From Actinokineospora alba (lineage in GTDB: Bacteria > Actinomycetota > Actinomycetes > Mycobacteriales > Pseudonocardiaceae): a DNA stretch of 64,000 nucleotides. A program made the translations under genes and the position numbers. Below the pieces are notes generated by a model that worked only from the letters and a program-made list of their open reading frames with translations, had not been told where the DNA came from and did not search any database. This document shows, in pieces, positions 57,401-64,000 of the stretch. The stretch lies in NCBI RefSeq assembly GCF_004362515.1, contig NZ_SNXU01000001.1:5580001-5644000 (forward strand). Direction: 5' to 3'. Every line of letters starts with the position of its first letter. Position 1 is the first letter of the stretch.

Positions 57401-60400
57401 GCGCGCAGTGGGCGACGATCTCCGCGAGGGCGCCCGCCATGGACTCGGCGAGGCTCCGCACGGTGGACTCGTCGTGCAGCGCGGGTGAGTACTGCCAGGT
57501 CAGGGCGAGTTCGCCCGCCTCGACCAGGCCGGATACGTCGAGCTGGAAGTCCCTGGTGGACGCCGGGTCGATCTCGGCGCCGGATTCGCTGTGGCGGGCG
57601 CCGATCAGGCCGGAGTGCTCGGCGGTGTCGAACTGGCCGTGGTAGTTGAAGCAGACCGCGGGCAGGGCGGTGCCGTCGAGGCCGGTTCCGGGGCGCAGGT
57701 AGCGCAGTGCCTCGTAGCTCATTCCCTTGTGCGGCACCGCCCGCAGCTGCTCCTTGACCGCTTTCAGGGTGGCGCCCCAGTCGCGGTCGGGCAGGTAGAG
57801 CGCCACGGGGAACTGGGTGGTGAACCAGCCGACTGTGCGGGACAGGTCCACGCCGTCGAGGATCTCCTCCCGGCCGTGGCCCTCCAGGGTGACGTCCACC
57901 CGGTCGCGGCCGGTCCAGTCGGCGAGTGCGCGGCCGAGGGCGCTGAGCAGCACGTCGTTGACCTGGGTGCGGTAGCGGTCGGGCACCCGGTGCAGGAGCG
58001 CGGCGGTGGTGTCGGGGTCCAGCCGGACGGTGACCGAGCGGGTGTCGCCCGCCAGGTTGGCGCCGTCGTGGTCGACGGGCAGCGGTTCCGGGGCAGGCAC
58101 CGCGGCCCAGTGGGCGAGGTCGACGTCGAAGGCGCCGGTGGCGACGTGCTCGGCGAGCCGGTGGGACCACTCGGCGAACCGCGTGCCCACCGGGGCGAGC
58201 CGCACGTCCGCGCCCTGCACGCATTGCTGGTAGGCGGTGGTCAGGTCGTCGAGGAGGATGCGCCAGGAGACGCCGTCCATCACGAGGTGGTGCACGGTCA
58301 GGAAGAGTCGCGGCCGGTCCAGTCCCTCGATCAGGAGCGCCCGCACCAGTCTGCCCGCGCTGGGGTCGAGGGTCGCGCGGGCGGCGTCGGCGAGCGCCGG
58401 AATCTCGGCGGCGTCGGACACCTGGTGCCGGTGCAGGGTCACGTCGGTGTCGGCGGTGTCGGCGGATTCCTGGTGTCCCAGGCGGAATCGGCCGCGCAGG
58501 GCGTCGTGGTGTTCGACCACGGCGCCCAACGCTCGTTCGAGGGCGGCGTGGTCGGTGTCGGGGGCGAGGTCGACCAGCACGGACATGGTGAAGTACGAGG
58601 TGTCTTCGTGGGTGTCGAAGAACCAGCGCTGGATCGGAGTGAGCGGTGCCGGGCCGGTGCGTGCCGGGGCAGGTGTGGCGACGGTCGCGCGGGAGGTGAC
58701 CAGGGCGAGTTCGGCGACGGTCTGGTGGGTGAACACGTCCCGTGAGGTGATCCGCAGACCCGCCTGCCGGGCCTTGGACACCAGTTGGATGCTGAGGATG
58801 GAGTCGCCGCCCAGGGCGAAGAAGTTGTCCGTGACCCCGACCCGGTCCGCGCCGAGCACGTCCGCCCAGAGGTCGGCGAGCAGCGCCTCGCTGTCGGTGC
58901 GCGGCGCGACATAGGTCCCCTCGACCTCCGCGCGCACGCTCGGCGCGGGCAGAGCGCGCCGGTCGAGCTTGCCGCCGGCGGTGACAGGCAGCGCGTCCAG
59001 CGGGACGAACGCGGCGGGCACCAGGTAGTCGGGCAGCGTGGCCTTCAGGGTGGCCCGCAGGGCGGCGGGGTCGATCGGGTCGGCCGAGACCACGTAGGCG
59101 ACGAGCCTGCGGTGGCCGTCGTCCTCGCGGGCCACGACCGCGGCCTCGCGGATTCCGGGGCAGCCGAGCAGCGCGGCCTCGGCTTCGCCCGGCTCGATGC
59201 GGAAGCCGCGGATCTTCACCTGCTCGTCGGTGCGGCCCAGGTATTCCACCGTCCCCTCGGCCGTCCACCGGGCGAGGTCGCCGGTGCGGTACATCCGCCC
59301 ACCGTCGAAGGGGTCGGCGATGAAACGCTCCGCGGTGAGGCCCGGCCGGTCGAGGTAGCCGCGGGCCACCTGCGCGCCGGCGAGGAACAGTTCACCGGGA
59401 ACGCCGACGGGGACCGGGCGCAGGTCGTCGTCGAGGAGGTGGGCCCGCAGGTTGCGCAGCGGCCTGCCGATCACCGGGCGGTCGCCGGTCACCGGAGCCG
59501 ATAGAGCGTCGACGGTGACCTCGGTGGGACCGTAGAAGTTGTACGCGGCGGTGTCGGCGGCGGCGAGGTCGCGCCACAGGTCCTCCGGGAGCGCCTCACC
59601 GCCGAGCATGAGGACGCTGGGCCGGTGCGCGCCGGTGAGCAGCCCGGCCGGGATGAGTTGGCGCAGGTAGGACGGGGTGAGGTCGAGGAAGTCGACGCGC
59701 CTGCCGATGACGTAGTCGACCAGCGCCTCCGGGTCGAGCCGGACCTCGTCGGGCAGCAGGTGCAGCTCGTGGCCGTCGGCCATGAGCACCGGGCCCTCCC
59801 ACGAGGTGTCGAAGGAGAACACCGCCGACAGCGCGACCCGCAGCCTGCGCTCGCCCGCGAAGTCCGCGCGGTGGCTGTGCAGCAGGTTGACCAGGTTGCG
59901 GTGCTCGACCGTGACGCCCTTCGGGCGACCGGTGGAGCCCGACGTGTAGATCACGTACGCGGCGTTGTCCGGCCGCAGACCGGTTTCCGGGTCGGTGTCG
60001 GGTAAGCCCGCTGTCTCAAGTGGATGGTCGACGACGATGGCCGCGCCGGAGTCGGCGATGAGCTGGGCCCGCCGCTCGGCGGGCAGCGCCGGGTCGATCG
60101 CGAGGTAGACGGCGCCCGACTTGAGCACCGCCAGCTGCGCGACGACCGCCTCCACCGAGCGCGGCAGGGCCACCGCGACGACCCGCTCGGGTGCGGCGCC
60201 GTCGGCGATCAGCCGGTGCGCCAGCCGGTTGGCGCGGGCGTTCAGCTCGGCGTAGGTGAGGGACTCCTCGCCGCACACCAGCGCGGTCATCCCCGGGGTG
60301 CGGCGGGCCTGGGCCTCGAACAGCGCCGGGTAGGTCGTCGGGGGAACTTCGAGTGCGGTGTCGTTCCAGGTGTCGAGGGCGGCCTTCTCGCCGTCGGTCA

Positions 60401-61802
60401 GCCACGGAAGCTCCGCCAGCGGCCGGTCCGGGGCGGCGGCGATGGCGTCGAGCAGGACGAGCAGATGCCCGGCCATGCGCTCGACCGTGGCCGCGTCGAA
60501 CAGGTCGGAGCTGTACTCCAGCACGCAGTCGAGGTGGTCGGCGCGCTCGGCGAACTCGACGCTGAGGTCGAAGTTGGCCGCCCAGCGGCGCAGGTCCACC
60601 TCCGCTACGGCGAGGCCGGGGAACGCGGGCAGGCCGCGCTGGGCGTTCTGCAGCAGGACGAGCACGTCGAACAGCGGGTTGCGGCTGGGGTCACGCGGGG
60701 CGCCGACGGCTTCGACGAGCCGGTCGAAGGGCACCTCGTCGTGGCTGAACGCCTCCGTCGCGGTGCTGTCGACCTCGGCGAGGAACTCGGTGAACGTCCG
60801 CGTCTGGTCCACTGTGGAGCGGAGCACGACGGTGTTGACGAAGAACCCGACGACCCGGTTCAGCTCGGCCAGGGACCGGCCCGCGGTGACCGTGCCGGTC
60901 GAGATGTCGCGTTGGCCGCTGTAGCGGGCCATCAGCACCTGACAGGCGGCCATCAGGGTGGTGAACAGCGTGGTGTCGTTGGCGCGCGCCAGGCCCGCGA
61001 GCTTGGTGGAGACGACCTTGGGCACCTGGAAGTGGTGCGCGGCGCCTGCGACGGACCGTACGGCGGGCCGCGGCCGGTCGGTGGGCAGGTCCAGTGGGGC
61101 GGCGCCGTCGAGGCGGGTGCGCCAGTAGTCGAGGTGCTCGGCCATCGCCGGGCCGGTGAGCCTGCCCCGCTGCCACACCGCGAAGTCCGCGTATCGTAGC
61201 GAAGGTCCGGATATCGCTTGCCCCGCATAGGCTTTCGCCAGGTCCTCGATGAGCACGCCCAGCGACCAGCCGTCGACGACGATGTGGTGGGAGGCGAGCA
61301 GCAGGACGTGTTCGCGCTCGTCGACTCTGACGAGCACCGCCCGCAGCAGGGGGCCTTGGCGCAGGTCGAACGGTCGGGCGAACTCGGTGCGCAGCAGGGC
61401 ATCGAGTTCGCCGCGGTCGTCCCGGGCGCAGTCCACGAGCGGGACGCCGAGGGTGGCCTCCGGGTGCACGAGCTGCACCGGCCTGCCATCGACCTCGGCG
61501 AAGGTGGTCCGCAGCGACTCGTGCCGGCGCGGCAGGGTGCGCAGCGCGTCGATCAGGGCGGGCACGTCGAGGTCGCCGGTCAGCCGCAGGGCGGTTCCGC
61601 TGTTGTAGTCGTTCCCGCCGGGGCGGAACTCGCTGAGGAACCACAGCCGCTGCTGGGCCGACGACAGCGGGAACGGACCGGCGCCGGGTGCGGCGGGGAT
61701 GGTGTCGGGGGCGGGGGCGGCGCGGCCTGCGAGTCTGCGGGCGAGTTCGGCGCGCAGGTGCTCGGGCAGCGCCTCGGCTCTGCTCTGCTTCGATGACGTC
61801 AT
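42462..61802 (-). CDS. Five-module nonribosomal peptide synthetase (6446 aa)
   Basis: Module 1: C (1-460, HHIVVDGW), A (470-970), T (serine near 1000, LGGDSILS), E (1050-1490, HHLVMDGVSW). Module 2: C (1495-1940, HHVLLDGW), A, T (about 2458). Module 3: C (2515-2945, HHIITDGW), A, T (about 3443), E (3490-3920, HHLVVDAVSW). Module 4: C (3925-4350, HHLLLDGW), A, T (about 4861). Module 5: C (4925-5330, HHIVTDGW), A (5340-5930, with an insertion), T (about 5970), E (6015-6446, HHLVVDGVSW). C domains after E begin YPLTPLQAGM, the D-C-L type. Read by hand, the ten-residue codes are DTEDMGFVDK, DTEDMGYVDK, DTEDTGLVDK, DALLIGAVVK and DALLIGAVVK; none matches a substrate I can name surely. There is no thioesterase and no docking tail after the last E. 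The ATG at 61802 follows GAGAGGA, 20 bases after the upstream NRPS. Confidence 0.95.
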   Translation of the reverse strand: MTSSKQSRAEALPEHLRAELARRLAGRAAPAPDTIPAAPGAGPFPLSSAQQRLWFLSEFRPGGNDYNSGTALRLTGDLDVPALIDALRTLPRRHESLRTTFAEVDGRPVQLVHPEATLGVPLVDCARDDRGELDALLRTEFARPFDLRQGPLLRAVLVRVDEREHVLLLASHHIVVDGWSLGVLIEDLAKAYAGQAISGPSLRYADFAVWQRGRLTGPAMAEHLDYWRTRLDGAAPLDLPTDRPRPAVRSVAGAAHHFQVPKVVSTKLAGLARANDTTLFTTLMAACQVLMARYSGQRDISTGTVTAGRSLAELNRVVGFFVNTVVLRSTVDQTRTFTEFLAEVDSTATEAFSHDEVPFDRLVEAVGAPRDPSRNPLFDVLVLLQNAQRGLPAFPGLAVAEVDLRRWAANFDLSVEFAERADHLDCVLEYSSDLFDAATVERMAGHLLVLLDAIAAAPDRPLAELPWLTDGEKAALDTWNDTALEVPPTTYPALFEAQARRTPGMTALVCGEESLTYAELNARANRLAHRLIADGAAPERVVAVALPRSVEAVVAQLAVLKSGAVYLAIDPALPAERRAQLIADSGAAIVVDHPLETAGLPDTDPETGLRPDNAAYVIYTSGSTGRPKGVTVEHRNLVNLLHSHRADFAGERRLRVALSAVFSFDTSWEGPVLMADGHELHLLPDEVRLDPEALVDYVIGRRVDFLDLTPSYLRQLIPAGLLTGAHRPSVLMLGGEALPEDLWRDLAAADTAAYNFYGPTEVTVDALSAPVTGDRPVIGRPLRNLRAHLLDDDLRPVPVGVPGELFLAGAQVARGYLDRPGLTAERFIADPFDGGRMYRTGDLARWTAEGTVEYLGRTDEQVKIRGFRIEPGEAEAALLGCPGIREAAVVAREDDGHRRLVAYVVSADPIDPAALRATLKATLPDYLVPAAFVPLDALPVTAGGKLDRRALPAPSVRAEVEGTYVAPRTDSEALLADLWADVLGADRVGVTDNFFALGGDSILSIQLVSKARQAGLRITSRDVFTHQTVAELALVTSRATVATPAPARTGPAPLTPIQRWFFDTHEDTSYFTMSVLVDLAPDTDHAALERALGAVVEHHDALRGRFRLGHQESADTADTDVTLHRHQVSDAAEIPALADAARATLDPSAGRLVRALLIEGLDRPRLFLTVHHLVMDGVSWRILLDDLTTAYQQCVQGADVRLAPVGTRFAEWSHRLAEHVATGAFDVDLAHWAAVPAPEPLPVDHDGANLAGDTRSVTVRLDPDTTAALLHRVPDRYRTQVNDVLLSALGRALADWTGRDRVDVTLEGHGREEILDGVDLSRTVGWFTTQFPVALYLPDRDWGATLKAVKEQLRAVPHKGMSYEALRYLRPGTGLDGTALPAVCFNYHGQFDTAEHSGLIGARHSESGAEIDPASTRDFQLDVSGLVEAGELALTWQYSPALHDESTVRSLAESMAGALAEIVAHCAQRGAGGRTPSDFPLARLTQSQVDAIAGTGTGVEDIYPLTPLQAGMVFHSLVDPDGGSYVDQVRIVLDGVADPAALTEAFQRVVDRTPILRTSVVWEGVDEPVQVVHRRVEIAADHHDWRALSEVDREAALDDLLAADRGRGFDLGTAPLLRVAVARWTDDRAVLVWSSHHVLLDGWSTGQVFAEVCAHYRAITHGRPAAAPARRPFRDYLRWLAEQDTAAADAHWAGVLDGFDTPVAVPYDRAPTQAHRTESSASVRRGLDRAASDRLRAAAQRAGLTVNTVVQGAWALLLSRWAGTDDVVFGSTVSGRPAELAGVESMVGMFINTVPTRVRVDPSRPAGEWLRDLQAAQSESRRFDFLALNRIQAHSAVAALFDSVVVFENYPFEDASSDDGIRVAEVHAVDTTNLPLTLSAHVDDRVHLDLAYDPALLDETTAGRVAGWLLSLITGIGEDPARPLADLPWLTAADRRQVVVDFNDTACELPSTLFPEVFERQAARTPDAVAVVCGDTTLTYAELDAAANRLAHRLIAEGAGPERIVAITLPRSADTVVAILAVGKAGAAFLPVDPTLPAERIEFLLHDADPVTVLDRIGDTSAYPDTAPGVTVRPEQAAYVIYTSGSTGRPKGVVVHHGGLANLFHDHAIDLPGSARDRFALTATFSFDTAIEGLLFLAAGHELHVIGEDLRLDPDALVTYLTERAITVVDLTPTYAAQLVPAGLLDAPLRLLMLGGEATPEWLWREIAARPGLEAVNYYGPTECSVDATVCRTSDAERPLIGRPLRNLRAYVLDANLDPRPPCVPGELYLAGPQLARGYLDRPGLTAERFIANPFDGGRMYRTGDRVRWTADGRLDYLGRVDDQVKVRGFRIEPGEVAAVLREQPGVRDAAVVAHADTACHRLVAYVVGEPGDLRADLARVLPDYLVPAAFVTLDALPLTSSGKLDRRALPAPDFTATSTYVAPRTEAERIVAAAWADVLGVPRVGVEDDFFALGGDSILSIRVVSRLRAAFGVQLSPRAIFDHPTVAALARAIPGGDTSVIPRHDGPAPRSFAQDRLWFLDQFEPGDTEYVSPTALRLSGPLDVAALTTALTGVIARHESLRTTFDDTGTRVGEPYPASLTVIETDDPDRVLTEESTRPFDLRRGPLLRTTLIRLGAEEHVLVLTLHHIITDGWSTAVLTEDLADLYQAALSGVDADLPPLPLRYSDFAAWQREQPTDKQLDYWRGALAGVEPLRLPTDRPRPAVRSTAGASHEFTLSRETAAALRQGEGTLFMTLLAASQVLFARYSGQSDLAVGTAASGRERAELARIVGFFVNTLVLRSTVDTRRSFTDLLADVRATVLDAFANQDVPFERVVDAVAPERDPSRSPLFDVMMLLQNTPDEIPDLAGLVVTEVQVPVITSTCDLTIEFQESGDGLRGAVEYNPDLFDATTIERMVGHLTALLTEIAADPHRPIGELPLADERAQLARWQGGGRSVDEVALHHVFAAQAAATPDTTAVVCGADTRTFGDLDAAANRLAHLLIERGAAPERLIALTLPRSADLVVAIMAVLKTGAAYLPVDPTLPRERIDFLLADADPITVLDAIPDTDGHPDTDPGVVIHPRHPAYVIHTSGSTGAPKGVVVDHGNLAALFAHQRVELMAGERLRYGQTSVFSFDTAVEGLLFLAAGHELHVIEDDTRLDPHALVTYADRHLDVLDVTPAHARRLLDAGLTGLRTLTLGGEAIDPELWRALADADLAAVNLYGPTEVTVDATWSRVAGERPVIGKPLSTVRVYVLDDDLRPAPIGVPGELHLAGPQVARGYLGRPGLTAERFIADPFADGRMYRTGDRARWLADGTLEYLGRADDQVKIRGFRVEPGEVTAALLRHPDVREAAVVARAAGGHQRLVGYVVADTADDLAAFLRRSLPEYLVPSAIVGLDRLPTTANGKLDHRTLPAPELPDPTGFVPPRPGVEAELAAIWADVLGVARVGARDNFFALGGDSILSMQVVSQARRAGLRLTSKDIFLRQNIADLAVGVDHSVATTEFEAAGPAPLTPIQHWFFSTRAQEHRDHFAMSMTVSLDPDVDADRLRRALDTVVAHHDALRTRFDLTDNGWQQEPAPVGDLLRVAEGDPDEEALAAQAGLRITDGAMLRAVLFTGAEPRLFLAVHHLVVDAVSWRILLTDLERAYAGDPLDSAVPFGQWARRLAKHVAGGGFDDDLPYWQSIPAVPPLPIDSAENSVGAARTISVTLDEDTTDALLHQVPDVYRTQINDVLLAALGRALTDWTGHDRALVTLEGHGREDVLDGLDVGGTVGWFTSQFPVALDLPDRDWGTVLKSVKEALRAVPRRGLSFEALRYLRPDSGLDTVPEPQVIFNYLGRWDDDSGTGLLRAKAPDLGQDIASDSRRSHLLDLTAAVSAGRLRLDWEFVGDETTVRGLAEAMSAALREIVAHCADPGAGGRTPSDFPLARLDQSQVDALGAAEDVYPLTPLQAGMLFHSLVDGGSAYVNRTRLRLRGVRDPHALGAAWLRVAERTPILRTDVVWQGVPEPLQVVRREPRLSIEYRPVTAEDETAGIDVAAGPLTRVVIGPVSGDTVDLLWTSHHLLLDGWSTAQLFADVLAEYAGQGSPARRPFRDYLAWLADQDTAAAEQHWRAVLSEVDSRTPLPFDRRPVDAHRAESTEHLRVGLPAGPVERMARAHGLTVNTVVQGAWALLLSRHSGEDDVLFGTTVSGRPDDLPGVEFMVGMFINTVPVRVRVDGTDTVLSWLRGLQAERAESRRFDFVSLAQVQSWSAVPAGEPLFDSVVAFENFPEGAETEGAPTVETVDAVETTNLPLSVSAHLDGTELRVELGYDPRLFDGATARTLTRRLTALIEAIAATPDRRIADLPWVSTEESGLLAAWNDTASPVTPTAFVDLFTAAVRRTPDAVAIEDGDTVLTYADVNAAANRLSHQLISEGAAPESVVALRIPRSADLVIAQLAVLKAGAAYLPVDPAYPPDRITFMLDDACPVLVLDALPDTSAFPSTDPDVALSAASPAYLIYTSGSTGTPKGVLVTHTGLANFATAEQAHFDVHPGDRVLAFSSPSFDASVLEWAVALTSGATLVIPPPGPLLGDDLAKVLTHHAITHALIPPVALATVPDGPYPDLHTLIVGGDTCPADLVRRWSPGRRMINAYGPTESTVVATWTQPLSPAAPVVDLPPAIGRPLPNTRAHVLDRDLRPVPPGVRGELYLAGAGLARGYLRRPGLTAQRFLADPSGVPGDRMYRTGDLVRWTTQGELEFIGRTDNQVKLRGFRIELGEVEAALAALPGVSAAAAIVREEDPPRLVAYLVGDTDDPRAALARTLPEHLIPAAFVTLDAFPLTPNGKLDRRALPCPEWTPAAGHVPSRTPEERAVAAVWSEVLGVPEVGATDNFFLLGGDSILSIRVVSRLRAVLGVEVSPRLLFTHPTVEALAAALGGATTEPIPRLPDNGDAPLSFAQARLWFLQQFDPDSIEYVTPLALRLRGRLDIDALSAAVTALVARHEALRTTFHEKDGTGVQTVHPPTEVRVPVVDALGPVRPFDLSEGPLLRTTVVRIAEDEHLLAMTMHHIVTDGWSANVLLTDLAELYRAEVTGTAPDLPALPVRYRDFAAWQRGRTGLMATQQAHWCDVLADLPALDLPTDHPRPPVHTTSGAQLEFAIPAEVADSLRALARGQDGTLFMSLVAACQVLLHRFTGQDDIAVGTVAAGREHPDLRLLVGFFVNTLVLRSTVDSREPFADFVRRVRATVLDAFTHQDVPFDRVVDAVAPDRDTSRTPLFQAMVVLQNAVGETVGLHGLTAEDVATESVTASYDVTFEFHETDDGALHATLAYNTDLFEPDTATRFADALGLILAAAAADPRTPVGMLPVVTKAEQALMHTWNDTAHPVPATTLADLVRAQAIRTPHAPAIIADQVVIDYAGLESRTNHLAGVLAARGARPETVVAIILGRSPDLVIAELAVTKTGAAFLPIDPTYPPDRITAMLDDARPTLIIDSPLTDTTLTHDSHNHHCGGGPLANHHSAAAAAAADPDPGGPAGSADPAGFAGPAGPAGPAGFAGPAGPAGPAGFAGPAGPAGPAGFAGPAGPTSAADHYHPIHHPADHQHLAADNHHRRDRDSRFPVEHPAYVIYTSGSTGRPKGVAVTHAGLASFSAAEIEHFDVREGDRVLAFSSPSFDASMLELCMALPAGAALVIPPPGPLLGEDLADVLRAHRITHTLIPPVALATVPHTDLPDLRTLIVGGDTCSAELVARWAPGRRMVNAYGPTESTVVATWSAPLIPGRTPPIGAPIRNTQAHVLDGELRPVPIGVAGELYVAGVGLARGYPHRPGLTAQRFLANPFGEPGERFYRTGDLVRWTRDGDLEFVGRADDQVKVRGFRIELGEVESALRSHPDVTDAVAAAHTDAAGHKRLVGYIAAANPPTAAGLREFLSATQPDYLVPTAFVFLDTLPLSPNGKVDRRALPEPEIHTEAHVAPTNPTEAALARIWADVLGVDHVGISDNFFTLGGDSILSIQVVARARQRGMRLATKDLFLHQTIAELAPAVTVLERADHTPVTGPVPLTPIQHWFFDTHSRNPHHFNQTHFAELTAEPDIPALRAAFDALLIHHDALRLRFHHDDGAWRQHNAEPGPAAVFAEHHLSTVDEEKLERAADLVHAGFDLGEGPLLRAVLFHFADGSRPRLLMVAHHLVVDGVSWRILLDDLDTAYQQALHGKPIDLGGKTTSFQEWSTRLTALVAEGGLDGELPYWTAASSQGGVPVDHPEPVAGSPTAAVSVHLDPEDTDALLRGAPTAYRTRINDVLLAALAWSLSRWTGREEVAVHLEGHGREDVVDGVDLSRTVGWFTTMFPVALTVPRGDWRTVIRAVRKQLRAIPGNGFGYGALRYLGGLAADGPAPAVSFNYLGQFESRAQDEESSLFHATLPAIGQDHDPGDSGGHLLDVVGEAADGTLTFAFYFRPDRHDRGTVERVAADFATALREIAADCRRAL
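45060..45440 (-). other. Inserted segment in A5 between core motifs A2 and A3
   Basis: Between the A2-side sequence (LPIDPTYPPDRI, then LIIDSPL) and the A3 motif (YVIYTSGSTGRPKG) the other four A domains have roughly 25-40 residues; here there are about 125. The extra part contains a His-rich arm (HDSHNHHCGGG, NHHSAAAAAAA), the Gly-Pro-Ala tract, and a second His-rich arm (ADHYHPIHHPADHQHLAADN followed by HHRRDRD). A3 onwards is intact, so the enzyme may still fold and work. Confidence 0.85.
45162..45296 (-). repeat. Perfect 36-bp tandem repeat (3.75 copies) inside the NRPS gene
   Basis: Units at 45162-45197, 45198-45233 and 45234-45269 are identical, and a fourth is identical over its first 27 bases (45270-45296). 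In the NRPS frame each encodes 12 residues, a GFAGPAGPAGPA register. It lies within the adenylation domain of module 5, at about residues 5502-5547, and keeps the reading frame. Confidence 0.95.
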
Positions 61803-61822
61803 TGTCAGGGGTCCTCTCGGGC

Positions 61823-64000
<2,178 letters not shown>

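Overview
The window is very GC-rich DNA with strong third-position GC bias, actinobacterial ribosome binding sites, many GTG starts and ATGA/GTGA stop-start overlaps. The gene families (Spo0M-like protein, CGNR regulator, LAL-type LuxR regulator, YtrA-type GntR regulator, MbtH, giant NRPS) point to a filamentous actinomycete, perhaps of the Pseudonocardiaceae, though the family is a guess. No rRNA, tRNA or CRISPR array was recognised.

Left part (1-16.2 kb): the 3' end of a Spo0M-like gene, then a rearranged stretch. A large serine recombinase that has lost its catalytic domain is joined to the 5' part of a CocE/NonD hydrolase gene. Next come catabolic-looking genes (alpha/beta hydrolase, CGNR regulator, acyl-CoA ligase, enoyl-CoA hydratase, MBL-fold hydrolase, a frameshifted secreted hydrolase) and a small secreted protein. 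From 11.4 to 12.9 kb lies decayed DNA with a probable relic of the Wadjet protein JetA and a frameshifted relic of a second gene. It is followed by an intact large gene that joins a DUF4365 nuclease-like domain to a P-loop NTPase and a helical-repeat region, a good candidate for a defence gene.

Middle part (16.8-31.6 kb): selO; a tightly coupled five-gene operon that looks like an aromatic meta-cleavage pathway (extradiol dioxygenase, FAH-type hydrolase, CoA ligase, DoxX, FAD hydroxylase) with a divergent TetR regulator; a second recombinase relic; a secreted protein; a six-repeat beta-propeller protein; and a LAL-type LuxR regulator.

Right part (31.6-64 kb): a YtrA-type regulator with an ABC transporter; two 5'-truncated genes joined head to head; membrane and housekeeping genes; a DrrA/DrrB-like ABC exporter and an ABM-domain protein opposite a TetR gene, with a four-half-site operator between them. 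Then comes a nonribosomal peptide cluster on the minus strand. Reading in transcription order it has an NRPS entering from outside the window (C-A-T, predicted Ser), a 6446-residue five-module NRPS (C-A-T-E, C-A-T, C-A-T-E, C-A-T, C-A-T-E), an MFS exporter and an MbtH protein. The pattern of E domains predicts alternating L and D residues. There is no thioesterase. The last adenylation domain carries an unusual insertion of about 90-100 residues: a collagen-like Gly-Pro-Ala tract encoded by perfect 36-bp repeats, flanked by histidine-rich arms. This insertion is the most striking unexplained feature of the window.
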